Source of the DNA: JBBQXY01 sp038209195
GTDB lineage: Bacteria; Chloroflexota; Ktedonobacteria; Ktedonobacterales; Ktedonobacteraceae
Direction of reading: 5' to 3'
Length of the DNA: 64,000 nucleotides
Assembly (NCBI GenBank): GCA_038209195.1
Contig: JBBQXY010000010.1
Span: forward strand, 1 to 64,000
This document shows, in pieces, positions 25,034 to 32,952 of the stretch. Under the pieces are notes generated by a model. The model did no database searches, was not told the origin of the DNA, and was given only the letters and a program-made list of their open reading frames with translations. A program made the position numbers and the translations under genes. How positions within the stretch are numbered: position 1 is the stretch's first letter; each line of letters starts with the position of its first letter.

Positions 25034-26533
25034 TTAGAGCTTGATTGAAAAAGGATCGCCCGCAACTGGCTCTGTTTCGATCCAGACACTCTTGACCTGG
25101 GTAAACTCTTTCATCGCCTCAATGCCGTTCTCACGACCCAAGCCGCTAGACTTGTAGCCACCGAAGGGCATGGTGGGCGAAAGGAAGCGGTAGGTGTTGA
25201 TCCAGACGGTGCCAGCTTGCAGTTGACGCGCTACCTTGTGTGCCCGTGTCAGGCTCGTGGTCCATATACCCGCGGCCAAGCCATACTCGGTATCGTTAGC
25301 GAGGGCGATGGCTTCATCGTCGTGATCAAACGGGATGAGGGCCAGCACCGGACCAAACACCTCTTCACGTGCGATACGCATGTCATTGCGCACATCAGCG
25401 AGAATGGTAGGCTCGACAAACAGGCCATTTTGTAGCTCCGCGCTGCTTGACTTCTGGGCACCCGTGACGACACGTGCCCCATCTGCCTTTGCCACGTCAA
25501 AGTAGGAGAGAACCTTACGATACTGTGACTCGTTGGCGATGGGACCCATCTCCGTCTCGTCCAGCAAAGGATCGCCAATACGAATTTGGCGCACGCGTTC
25601 TTCCAAGCGTCGCAACACCTCGTTATAGATGGGCCGTTGCACCAATGCACGCGAACCTGCAATACACGTCTGACCAGAGGCAGCAAAGATACCTGACAGA
25701 ATGCCAGCAACGGCGGCATCCAGAGGGGCATCCTCAAAAAGAATATTGGGCGACTTGCCACCCAGTTCAAGCACAATCTCGGCGTAGTGCCCCACAGCGG
25801 CGGCAGCGACACTGGCACCAGCCGGACCGCTACCCGTGAAAACTACGACACCAACACTTTTATGGCGTGCCAGCGTATCACCAGCAGGCAAACCCAGACC
25901 CGTTACGACATTGAAGACGCCAGGAGGGAAGCCAGCCTCCTCAAAGCAACGCGCAAACTCTAAGGTAGAGACCGAGGCATGTTCGCTCGGCTTCACGACA
26001 ACCGTATTGCCAGCGGCAAGAGCTGGGGCAAGGGTAAATGTGCCGAGCAGCAGCGGCGAGTTCCAGGGGGTGATACAGGCAACGACACCATAAGGCTCGC
26101 GCACGGTATAGTTGAAGAGACTAGCTTTTTCGTGTGGAATGGTGTCACCTTGGATTTTGTCTGCCAAGCCAGCATAATAACGGTACCAACCGGGGATGGC
26201 CTTGAGCTGGGTGTACATCTCGCGGAGCAGTTTCCCATTGTCTTGCACCTCAAGCTCCGCCAGTTCACGTGCCCGCGACTCGATCACATCGGCCAGACGG
26301 TGCAGGAGGCGCATGCGGGTAGCGGGTGATGTCTTTGACCATGTTGTATCGAAGGCTGTTTTCGCAGCCCGCACCGCGTCATCCACGTCTTGCGCCCTTG
26401 CACTCACAATGGTAGCCCACGTCTCACCTGTAGCGGGATTGCTCACGGGCAAACGTGAGGCACCATCTGGCTGTACATATTTTCCGCCGATATACAGCCC
26501 ATAATCCTGCGTCTTTGACAGTATTTGCGACAT
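25034..26533 (-). CDS. NAD(P)-dependent aldehyde dehydrogenase
   Basis: 499 residues, the usual length. ITPWNSPLLLGTFTLAPALA, VVKPSEHAS, FTGSGPAG, general base Glu in VLELGGKSPNILFEDA and nucleophile Cys in ASGQTCIAGSR, then EVFGPVLALIPF and MPFGGYKSSGLGRENG. AAAGGAG precedes the ATG. It lies 36 bases after the thiolase and 118 before the CoA-transferase, so the three form an operon. The substrate is unknown; relatives include 2-hydroxymuconic or medium-chain semialdehyde dehydrogenases. Confidence 0.94.
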   Translation of the reverse strand: MSQILSKTQDYGLYIGGKYVQPDGASRLPVSNPATGETWATIVSARAQDVDDAVRAAKTAFDTTWSKTSPATRMRLLHRLADVIESRARELAELEVQDNGKLLREMYTQLKAIPGWYRYYAGLADKIQGDTIPHEKASLFNYTVREPYGVVACITPWNSPLLLGTFTLAPALAAGNTVVVKPSEHASVSTLEFARCFEEAGFPPGVFNVVTGLGLPAGDTLARHKSVGVVVFTGSGPAGASVAAAAVGHYAEIVLELGGKSPNILFEDAPLDAAVAGILSGIFAASGQTCIAGSRALVQRPIYNEVLRRLEERVRQIRIGDPLLDETEMGPIANESQYRKVLSYFDVAKADGARVVTGAQKSSSAELQNGLFVEPTILADVRNDMRIAREEVFGPVLALIPFDHDDEAIALANDTEYGLAAGIWTTSLTRAHKVARQLQAGTVWINTYRFLSPTMPFGGYKSSGLGRENGIEAMKEFTQVKSVWIETEPVAGDPFSIKL

Positions 26534-26569
26534 GAATCAATGCTCCTTTGCTAGCCTCTTTTTAAGTCA

Positions 26570-27772
26570 CTAGCTGAGGCGTTCGATAATCATGGCCATG
26601 CCTTGGCCGCCGCCAACACACATCGACTCCATGCCGAATGTTTTATCTGCCGTTTGCAAACCGTTGATGAGCGTGGTCATGATACGCGCACCTGTCATGC
26701 CATATGGATGACCGAGGGCGATCGCGCCGCCATTGACGTTGAGCTTATCCCAGGGAATGCCCAGGTGCTTCGCTGAAGGAATCACCTGCGCGGCGAACGC
26801 TTCATTAATCTCAACCAGATCAATATCATCAATCGTCTTGTTAGCACGCTTGAGAGCCTGCCGACAGGCTTCTATCGGCCCTAAACCCATGATCTCAGGG
26901 TTCAAACCGGAAACACCACTAGCGATGATGCGCGCTAAAGGTGTGAGGCCCAGTTCACGCGCCTTGCTCTCGCTCATGATGATCACCGCGGCGGCACCGT
27001 CATTGAGTGGACAGGAGTTGCCAGCAGTTACTTCGCCGTTGGGGCGGAAGACAGGCTGCAAGGTGGCGAGTTTCTCCGCTGTGGTGCCAGCACGTGGGCC
27101 ATCATCTTTACTTACCACCTTCCCACTTGGTGTGGTAATGGGCGTAATCTCACGCTGAAAGAAGCCGTTCTGCTGCGATTGTACGGCTCGCTGCTGCGAA
27201 AGGGCGGCGAACTCGTCCATCTCACGGCGCGACACGTTCTCGGCCAGACGCACATTTTCGGCGGTCTGCCCCATTGAAATGTAGATATCAGGCAAACCAG
27301 TTGGTGGTTGCCACAAGGTAGCACCTTGAGCATCCTCTTTGGTGCGCGCCTCGGCCTCAGCAAAGATGCTATTATGGGGGCCAATATCGGCCATGCCGTT
27401 TGTAAAGCGGCTTACAGTCTCAACGCCTGCCGCTATAAAGACATCACCCTCACCAGCTTTGATGGCATGAAAGGCCATGCGAATCGTCTGCAACGAGGAG
27501 GAACAATAGCGATTGACGGTTACACCCGGCACATCTGGCATGCCCGCCAGAATAGCCACAACTCTTGCCATATTAAAGCCAGACTCACCCGCAGGCTCGC
27601 CACAGCCTAGCATCAAGTCTTGCACGGTACTGGGATCGAGTTGTGGCACCTTGGCAAGGGCCGCCCTGACAATAGCCGCTGCGAGTTCATCGGGCCTACA
27701 CTCAACTAATGACCCCTTCATAGCGCGTCCAATTGGGCTACGAGCGGTGGCAACAATAACAGCTTCTGGCAT
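26570..27772 (-). CDS. Thiolase (acetyl-CoA acetyltransferase)
   Basis: 400 residues. Acyl-accepting C90 in VTVNRYCSSSLQTI; NEAFAAQ; GGAIALGHPYGMTGAR with catalytic His; CVGGGQGMAMI with the second Cys. First gene of the thiolase / aldehyde dehydrogenase / CoA-transferase operon. It cleaves 3-ketoacyl-CoA with CoA, or forms acetoacetyl-CoA. It could be fed by the 3-hydroxyacyl-CoA dehydrogenase at 18124, which is transcribed separately. Confidence 0.94.
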   Translation of the reverse strand: MPEAVIVATARSPIGRAMKGSLVECRPDELAAAIVRAALAKVPQLDPSTVQDLMLGCGEPAGESGFNMARVVAILAGMPDVPGVTVNRYCSSSLQTIRMAFHAIKAGEGDVFIAAGVETVSRFTNGMADIGPHNSIFAEAEARTKEDAQGATLWQPPTGLPDIYISMGQTAENVRLAENVSRREMDEFAALSQQRAVQSQQNGFFQREITPITTPSGKVVSKDDGPRAGTTAEKLATLQPVFRPNGEVTAGNSCPLNDGAAAVIIMSESKARELGLTPLARIIASGVSGLNPEIMGLGPIEACRQALKRANKTIDDIDLVEINEAFAAQVIPSAKHLGIPWDKLNVNGGAIALGHPYGMTGARIMTTLINGLQTADKTFGMESMCVGGGQGMAMIIERLS

Positions 27773-27970
27773 GGTGTTCTTCCTTTTTACTTTATAGAAA
27801 AGACAGGCCCTCTCGACGAAGAGCCATGGTCAACATTGACCTGCATATTCAGCAAACGCCGTTCCATTATATACTTACCACCACTGAGAATGCGAATGCC
27901 TGTTTTCTTAGACGTAACAAGATCGAAGATACACGATACAGTACTATCGTCCTAGCAATGTTACATTCAT

Positions 27971-27999
27971 TTGCATATGTCAATATAAACAAGTATACT
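27971..27999 (+). promoter_or_regulatory. Promoter of the 3D-domain gene
   Basis: TTGCAT (27971-27976), 17 bases, TATACT (27994-27999); leader of about 180 bases to the start codon. Confidence 0.6.
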
Positions 28000-28028
28000 C
28001 CTTCTTGTATCAAAAAATGAAAAACAGA

Positions 28029-28145
28029 CATGGCGTTCTTACAACCGAAATTGGCTCCCTCTAGAGGCTTTCCCCTCTTTATCATCAGCAACACACGGGT
28101 TCTTCAGTAATAAGAGCTTTTGTATAGGGGCTTTTTTGCGCCATG
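28029..28145 (+). ncRNA. Candidate structured leader of the 3D-domain gene
   Basis: CATGGCG (28029-28035) pairs with CGCCATG (28139-28145), closing a 117-base domain that contains an inner AGAGG-ctttcc-CCTCT hairpin. It sits between the promoter and an AGGAGG ribosome site. Cell-wall hydrolase genes are often riboswitch-controlled, but no known class could be matched by eye. Confidence 0.35.
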
Positions 28146-28183
28146 CAACCAGAGAAGTATGTTAAGAACAATTAACAGGAGGT

Positions 28184-28897
28184 ATGATGTCCTTTTTTCG
28201 TCGTCTTTTACGCCGAAACCATGTATCCAACACTTTGAAACCCGCTCAACAACGTCTTTTAGTGCTTTCCGCAACAGGAGCGATTGCCATTGTAGCAACT
28301 ACATTGCTTACAAGCGTCGCCTACACACACAATTTTTCGTCCGCCTCAATGCCCCTCGCCCTTTCTAGCGCGCAAGTAACAAATGGGGCAAACACACATA
28401 CGGATATGCAGTCAATCTCAGGTGTAGATGACCTTGCTAATAATCGGAAGTTCATACCTACTCATACACCTGTGACTACAAAGAAGGGCACGCCAGCAAG
28501 CATACAGCCACAACCGATTTCTGTTGTGAGAACGCCAAGTGCAGCACCTACGGCTCCAATAGTCCCAACGGCTCCCCCACAACAACCAACACCATCATCG
28601 GCATCCGGCGCGATGATTCCGGTGAATGTGACGGCGTATGCGCTGCAAGGTCCTATGGCTGACGGCAAGTGGACGCATTGGGGTGCCTGTGCCGTCTATA
28701 CAAGTCAATTCCCTTTCGGCACGCTGATTAACATCTATAACCGTGATGGTTCCTTCAATCGCCAGTGCATTGCTGAGGATACTGGTGGCGCGATCACCTA
28801 TAGCCATATCGATCTGGCCTTCCCTGGTGATGAGAGCGCGGCCATTCAGTGGGGGAGACAATACCTCTACGCCCGCGTTGCACGCTGGGGTTGGTAG
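28184..28897 (+). CDS. Secreted 3D-domain cell-wall protein
   Basis: 237 residues. A basic N-terminus and a hydrophobic segment (LLVLSATGAIAIVATTLLTS, about residues 22-43) act as signal or anchor. A Pro/Thr/Ala-rich linker covers about 90-140. The C-terminal 3D domain begins VNVTAYALQG and carries GTLINIYN, CIAEDTGGAI and HIDLAFPGDE, with the three conserved Asp residues. 3D domains occur in RpfB- and MltA-like enzymes acting on peptidoglycan. AGGAGG directly abuts the first ATG; the second ATG (28187) may be the true start. Confidence 0.85.
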   Translation: MMSFFRRLLRRNHVSNTLKPAQQRLLVLSATGAIAIVATTLLTSVAYTHNFSSASMPLALSSAQVTNGANTHTDMQSISGVDDLANNRKFIPTHTPVTTKKGTPASIQPQPISVVRTPSAAPTAPIVPTAPPQQPTPSSASGAMIPVNVTAYALQGPMADGKWTHWGACAVYTSQFPFGTLINIYNRDGSFNRQCIAEDTGGAITYSHIDLAFPGDESAAIQWGRQYLYARVARWGW

Positions 28898-28934
28898 GTA
28901 CATAACAACAGGTTAGTATAACAAAATCTAGAGA

Positions 28935-29004
28935 GCCATACAAAAGGGGACACTCGGCGCATTGCTGCTGTGAGCAATGCGCCGAGTGTCCCCTTTTGTA
29001 TGGC
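28935..29004. terminator. Bidirectional terminator, 32-bp perfect stem
   Basis: 28935-28966 pairs perfectly with 28973-29004 across a 6-base loop (GCTGTG); arms carry AAAAGGGG/CCCCTTTT. It lies between the convergent 3D-domain and DUF6062 genes. Confidence 0.9.
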
Positions 29005-29010
29005 CTAAAC

Positions 29011-29712
29011 CTACTCGAGAGGATATTCCTCTCCGGCGACGAGTCCTGCGGCTCGTTTCCACGAGACCATCTCGTCGCCATGCTCCTCTTCTTTGAAGCG
29101 ATAATCGTGCTTACGAATCAATTCGCTAAGCTGCTCATCCAGCCGCTGTAGACAGCCTAGTTGTGCTTGACGCAACAAAGGGAGCCATTGCTCCGCATGC
29201 TCTTGTGGCTTGGACGTGCAGGCAAGGCGAAAATGGGGCAGACATAACCCTTGTGAAGCGGCAATGTGATCATATCCAGTTGGATGAAGCAAAGCTTTGC
29301 GCAAGGTGTACACCGCTTGCACAATAGCTTGATCGCGGATTCGACAGGCGGGGCAAGATGCAGGCTTCCCACGTGACACCAAGAGACGCTTGAACCAACT
29401 ATTGGATGTAGGGCGAGAATGCTCATCAGCATTTGCTTGCAGTTGATCCATCAGGTCAGAGAGCACAATCTGATACGTTTGCGCGAGTGGGAGTGCAGCA
29501 CCGAGACGGGCAAGTTGCCAGGTATGTTGGTGGCAGAAGCCTTGTGAGTGACGTAATTCTTCACGGATTTCAACATCCGTGAATAACTCATAGGCCCATC
29601 CATCCAGGTAACGCTGCACTCGTTCTTCTACCAAACGACAAAGTGGGCAACCCTCTTGCGTACAAGCGAAAAGGAAAGCTTGAAATTCGTGTGTTTCTTG
29701 TAATTCTTGCAT
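29011..29712 (-). CDS. DUF6062-like cysteine-rich protein
   Basis: 233 residues; start at 29712 with AAGGTGG five bases upstream (a GTG at 29721 lies inside that site). Two related halves each have a Cys-pair and a Cys/His segment: CPLC ... GFCHQHTWQLA and CPAC ... GLCLPHFRLA, suggesting two structural metal sites or disulfides. Charged helical C-terminus. Matches the style of DUF6062 proteins; function unknown. It is 23 bases behind the GH3 lipoprotein, probably the same transcript. Confidence 0.75.
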   Translation of the reverse strand: MQELQETHEFQAFLFACTQEGCPLCRLVEERVQRYLDGWAYELFTDVEIREELRHSQGFCHQHTWQLARLGAALPLAQTYQIVLSDLMDQLQANADEHSRPTSNSWFKRLLVSRGKPASCPACRIRDQAIVQAVYTLRKALLHPTGYDHIAASQGLCLPHFRLACTSKPQEHAEQWLPLLRQAQLGCLQRLDEQLSELIRKHDYRFKEEEHGDEMVSWKRAAGLVAGEEYPLE

Positions 29713-29735
29713 AACAACCACCTTTTTCTAGCTCG

Positions 29736-31001
29736 TTACTGGATGATGTTGTACTGCATTTTCATGAGCAGAATACGCTGTACAGCTTGATCGACACGTG
29801 CCTGAGATAAGCGGCCTTGCTGCATGGCCAGTTTCAAGGCAGCGACCACGGCGGCTACTTGCGCTGGTGTGTATGGGCCCTCCACGATATCGTCGCCCGC
29901 AATAATAGAAAGCACCGCAGCTTCACTGAGCGACCAGCGTTGACTGATGCCACCCATGTACAGGCCATCCGTGATGACAACGCCATCGTAGCCTAATTCG
30001 CTGCGCAGCAAACCAATCGTTTGGGGAGATAACTCCGCTGGCAGATTGGGATCGAGCGCGGGCATCAGCACATCAGTTGCCATAATCATGGCTGGCTGGT
30101 CTTGCTGAATCATGAGCTTGTAGGGGGCGAGATCAATCTTCTCAAGATCGGCTTTGCTACGATTCACGGTGGGTAGGCCCGCGTGTGGATCGGAAGAAAT
30201 AGCACCTAAACCAGGGAAATGCTTGAGGCAACCAATCACCATATTTTGCTGTAAGCCGTTCAGATAGGCACCTGCGTAGGTGGCCACGGTTTGCGGGTCG
30301 CGGCCAAACATGCGTGACTCCAACACGGCGGGATCAACGGTATGGACATCAACGACAGGGGCAAGGTCGGCATTGATGCCTAACGCTAACATCCACTTCG
30401 CTGCCTGCGTCCCTTGGTCTAACGCTGTTTGCGGATTGCCCGTAGCCGCCATGTCCTCTGCTGATGGCAAGGGGCCATGAAACTCATACAAGCGATTCAC
30501 CAAGCCGCCTTCCTGGTCGGTCGCAACCAGCAAGGGAATGTGCGCGTCCTTCATGGCCTGTTGAGAGAACGTGTTGACGTTAGCGGCGTCAGTGTATGGC
30601 CCATCAAAATTATGATTGCTCTGCTGATACATGAAGCCGCCCACATATTGCTGGGCAATCATGTATTGCAAGCCGCTGTCCTGATAACTATTGCCTAGAT
30701 ATTCCACCAGGATCAGTTGCCCAAGCTTCTGATCCAGTGACATACCTTGCAGTAGCAGTTGCACCTTTGCCAGTTGTGCTCGTTTCCTTGCCTCTGTCGG
30801 GCTGTCATTCGCATCAGGTTTGGGTGCAGATGGATGTGTCACGGCAAGAGGAGTAGTATTTTTTGACGACACACCCGATAGAGGAGAGGGAGAAGTTGAA
30901 CATGCGGAAAAGAGCAGCAGAACAAGAATACAACATACCATCAATAGAGCATGAGAAATATCCATAAAGCATGATAGAGCATGCCTTCGTCGCTTGCACA
31001 T
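29736..31001 (-). CDS. Glycoside hydrolase family 3 lipoprotein (NagZ-like beta-N-acetylhexosaminidase)
   Basis: 421 residues. Lipoprotein signal: basic N-terminus, hydrophobic stretch, lipobox LFSAC (Cys about residue 34). GH3 motifs: DQKLGQLILVEY, LLVATDQEGGLVNRL, GINADLAPVVDV, CLKHFPGLGAI with the NagZ-type KHFPG, and nucleophile Asp in GVVITDGLYMGG. A NagZ-type loop His is not obvious in the usual KHFPGHGxxxxDSH form: here KHFPGLGAISSDPHA provides the SDPHA His. It likely trims peptidoglycan or chitin fragments at the outer face of the membrane. Confidence 0.9.
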   Translation of the reverse strand: MCKRRRHALSCFMDISHALLMVCCILVLLLFSACSTSPSPLSGVSSKNTTPLAVTHPSAPKPDANDSPTEARKRAQLAKVQLLLQGMSLDQKLGQLILVEYLGNSYQDSGLQYMIAQQYVGGFMYQQSNHNFDGPYTDAANVNTFSQQAMKDAHIPLLVATDQEGGLVNRLYEFHGPLPSAEDMAATGNPQTALDQGTQAAKWMLALGINADLAPVVDVHTVDPAVLESRMFGRDPQTVATYAGAYLNGLQQNMVIGCLKHFPGLGAISSDPHAGLPTVNRSKADLEKIDLAPYKLMIQQDQPAMIMATDVLMPALDPNLPAELSPQTIGLLRSELGYDGVVITDGLYMGGISQRWSLSEAAVLSIIAGDDIVEGPYTPAQVAAVVAALKLAMQQGRLSQARVDQAVQRILLMKMQYNIIQ

Positions 31002-31111
31002 TATAGAAGCTCCAACAATTTTTTCGATAACGGAAATTTATGATACAATCAAGCACGCAGCAAATAGTATTCCAATGGCATTATATCAGGAGTAGGAGTA
31101 TCTAGACTATC

Positions 31112-31867
31112 GTGGCAAGGTTTGAAGATATTGAGATTATTGAACGGCTCTTTCTGAAAAGCTATCCTTTTAACAAGTATGGCCCGCGCCCAGAAGACCC
31201 TGTTTCACATGCGGTAACACCGCTGAAGAAGCCTCTCGCCGCCTGTCGTGTGGCACTGGTGACAACGTCTGGCTTAAGCCTCGCTGACCAGCCGCCCTTT
31301 GACACGAACAACAAAATGGGCGATAGTTCGTTTCGCGAATTTCCTGGTGACATTTCACCGCAGTTATTAGAGATGAATCATAGGAGCTGGTCCTTTGATC
31401 AGACAGGTATTCTGCGCGACCGTAACCTGGTGTTGCCAATTGACCGTTTACGAGAGATGCAGGAGCGCGGAGAAATTGGCTCAGTGGCACCGCATCATTA
31501 TAGCTTTATGGGATCGATTGTGGGGCCACGGCACTTGACACAGGAAAGCGCGCCAGAGGTCGCACATCGCATGGTCGCGGATGGCGTCGACGTGGCGTTG
31601 CTTACGCCTGTCTGACCCATGTGCAATCAGTCCGTGGGACTGATTCAACGCGCCATCGAGTATGCGAGCATCACTACAGTCTCAATTTCGCTGCTACGCG
31701 AGATCACAGAGAAGATCAAGCCGCCACGAGCACTTTTCGTTCCCTATCCACTTGGTCATCCACTCGGTGAACCAAACGATAGTGAACTACAAACACGCAT
31801 CATACGCACCGCATTCGCACTGCTAACACGCAATGACGTTCCCGTATTTGAGGCATTTGTGCCGTGA
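31112..31867 (+). CDS. GrdB-like reductase family protein with in-frame UGA: candidate selenoprotein
   Basis: The frame from GTG 31112 continues through TGA at 31613-31615 to a stop at 31867, 251 residues with position 168 = U. Sequence on both sides of the TGA belongs to one family: SVAPHHYSFMGSIVGPRHLT and DGVDVALLTPV before, then PMCNQSVGLIQRAIEYASIT and RALFVPYPLGHPLGEPND after. Relatives are glycine/sarcosine/betaine/D-proline reductase selenoprotein B-like proteins, whose catalytic residue sits just here; in Cys versions the motif is CPxC, giving UPMC. A SECIS-like hairpin follows. Alternatives: a nonsense mutation or sequence error. No sel genes are in the window. Confidence 0.7.
31613..31645 (+). 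promoter_or_regulatory. UGA codon with bacterial SECIS-like hairpin
   Basis: After TGA (31613-31615) come nine bases, then a perfect 9-bp stem AATCAGTCC (31625-31633) / GGACTGATT (31637-31645) closed by loop GTG. The loop begins with G and lies 18 bases past the UGA, within the 16-37 window and loop rule described for bacterial SECIS elements. Confidence 0.6.
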
Positions 31868-31875
31868 AAGATAGC

Positions 31876-31906
31876 AAAATAGCACGCCGCTACGCTTTGC
31901 GTGCTA
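31876..31906 (-). terminator. Terminator overlapping the KamE-like 3' end
   Basis: On the minus strand TAGCACGC ... GCGTGCTA followed by TTTTG; the stem starts within the last codons of the aminomutase-like gene. The convergent GrdB-like gene ends nine bases away. Confidence 0.6.
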
Positions 31907-32618
31907 CCAGTTCTTGGGCAATATAGCTGGCGACGGTGAGGGCCGTGCTGCCGGGACCAAAGCCAGCGTCATAGCCAAGCTCTTTCGCGAAGGAGTGCGA
32001 GATGCGTGGCCCACCAACAATAAAGAGGGCCTTTTCGCGCACGCCCTCCGCCTCGGCCAGTTCGATCAATTTGGTCAAATTGTGGATATGGACATTCTTT
32101 TGTGTCACCACCTGCGACACCAGAATTGCATCGGCCTGCTCCGTCACGGCTCGACGCAGCAAGGCTTCACACGAAACCTGCGCACCAAGATTGAGGGCGC
32201 GAAAAGCGGGGAAGCGCTCTAAGCCATAATTTCCCGCAAAACCCTTGGCGTTAAAGATCGCGTCTATGCCAACGGTGTGTGCGTCACTCTCTATCGCCGC
32301 CCCCACAACGGTGACACGCCGCCCTACGTGCTGCTCTATTAGCTCATTCACCTCGTGAAAGTCGAGTTCAGTGTGAGCCAATTCATCGACCAGAATCGTG
32401 GTCGGGTCAATAATATGGGAGCAGGCACCGTAAATCACAAAAAAGGTGAATTTGGGATCAATGCTTTCAGCGTGGGCGATTAGCGGATTGCTGATACCCA
32501 TGAGCAAGGCATAGCGGCGTGCCACCTCGCGAGCATGGTGGCCATTGGGAAGAGGCAACGTAAAAGAAAGCTGTACCATTCCATCATTGGCGGTATCGCC
32601 ATACGGTCGCATTTGCAT
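31890..32618 (-). CDS. Lysine 5,6-aminomutase beta subunit-like (KamE) B12/PLP protein
   Basis: 242 residues. RPYGDTANDGMVQLSFTLPL at the N-terminus is the aminomutase beta hallmark. The cobalamin motif is D112-A-H114-T-V-G117, then SQV and VGGPRI. K125 in NAKGFAGNYGLERF corresponds to the PLP-binding Lys of KamE. It acts with a roughly 500-residue alpha subunit (KamD); none is present, although upstream sequence to the axis is fully visible. It may be an orphan beta, or the alpha gene lies elsewhere. Its convergent neighbour is another amino-acid-fermentation-type family. Confidence 0.85.
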   Translation of the reverse strand: MQMRPYGDTANDGMVQLSFTLPLPNGHHAREVARRYALLMGISNPLIAHAESIDPKFTFFVIYGACSHIIDPTTILVDELAHTELDFHEVNELIEQHVGRRVTVVGAAIESDAHTVGIDAIFNAKGFAGNYGLERFPAFRALNLGAQVSCEALLRRAVTEQADAILVSQVVTQKNVHIHNLTKLIELAEAEGVREKALFIVGGPRISHSFAKELGYDAGFGPGSTALTVASYIAQELVARKA

Positions 32619-32952
32619 TGTCTGTTATTTCCCTGCTTTCTTTTCTCGATGAATAGAGAAGGAATATCTCCCTATAAGATACCACCCACTGCTTATGCTT
32701 GCTATTCCCACTACTTCCATCTGTGCTGCCTCTAAACGCATGAGATGAAAGTTAGTTTCAGAACCGTATATCATGTGGGAACTATTACGGGGTATGTATC
32801 GTCCTCTCTGTAGAAGAGATAGTAAGCTTCTTATCCATATACAAAGCGTTTACTTCTGATCTTTGTCTATATGTCATCCGCTTGTTCATACTAGCGGACA
32901 TAGTATGCTCAATTCATTTGATATGAACATGACTACACAAAGGGGTTTCTCT
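32619..32952. other. 334-base divergent intergenic region (KamE-like / DUF4349)
   Basis: AT-rich; must carry both divergent promoters, but no pair of boxes is convincing. No further gene seen. The upstream frame extending the DUF4349 ORF to 32863 lies here and lacks a ribosome site. Confidence 0.4.

Larger units (their letters stand above)
27773..28183. other. 411-base divergent intergenic region (thiolase / 3D-domain gene)
   Basis: Contains the plus-strand promoter and long leader of the 3D-domain gene (listed separately). On the minus side a TATAAT hexamer at 27866-27871 lies about 95 bases before the thiolase ATG without a clear -35. No other gene seen. Confidence 0.5.

Noticed and set aside
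28029..28145. c-di-AMP (ydaO) riboswitch upstream of the 3D-domain gene
   Set aside because: Genomic context fits, but the conserved ydaO sequence blocks were not found, so only an unnamed structured leader is reported.
31619..31867. Separate 82-residue ORF after the GrdB-like gene
   Set aside because: It is in the same frame as the upstream ORF, separated only by TGA, and both parts belong to one protein family, so it is treated as UGA read-through, not a second gene.
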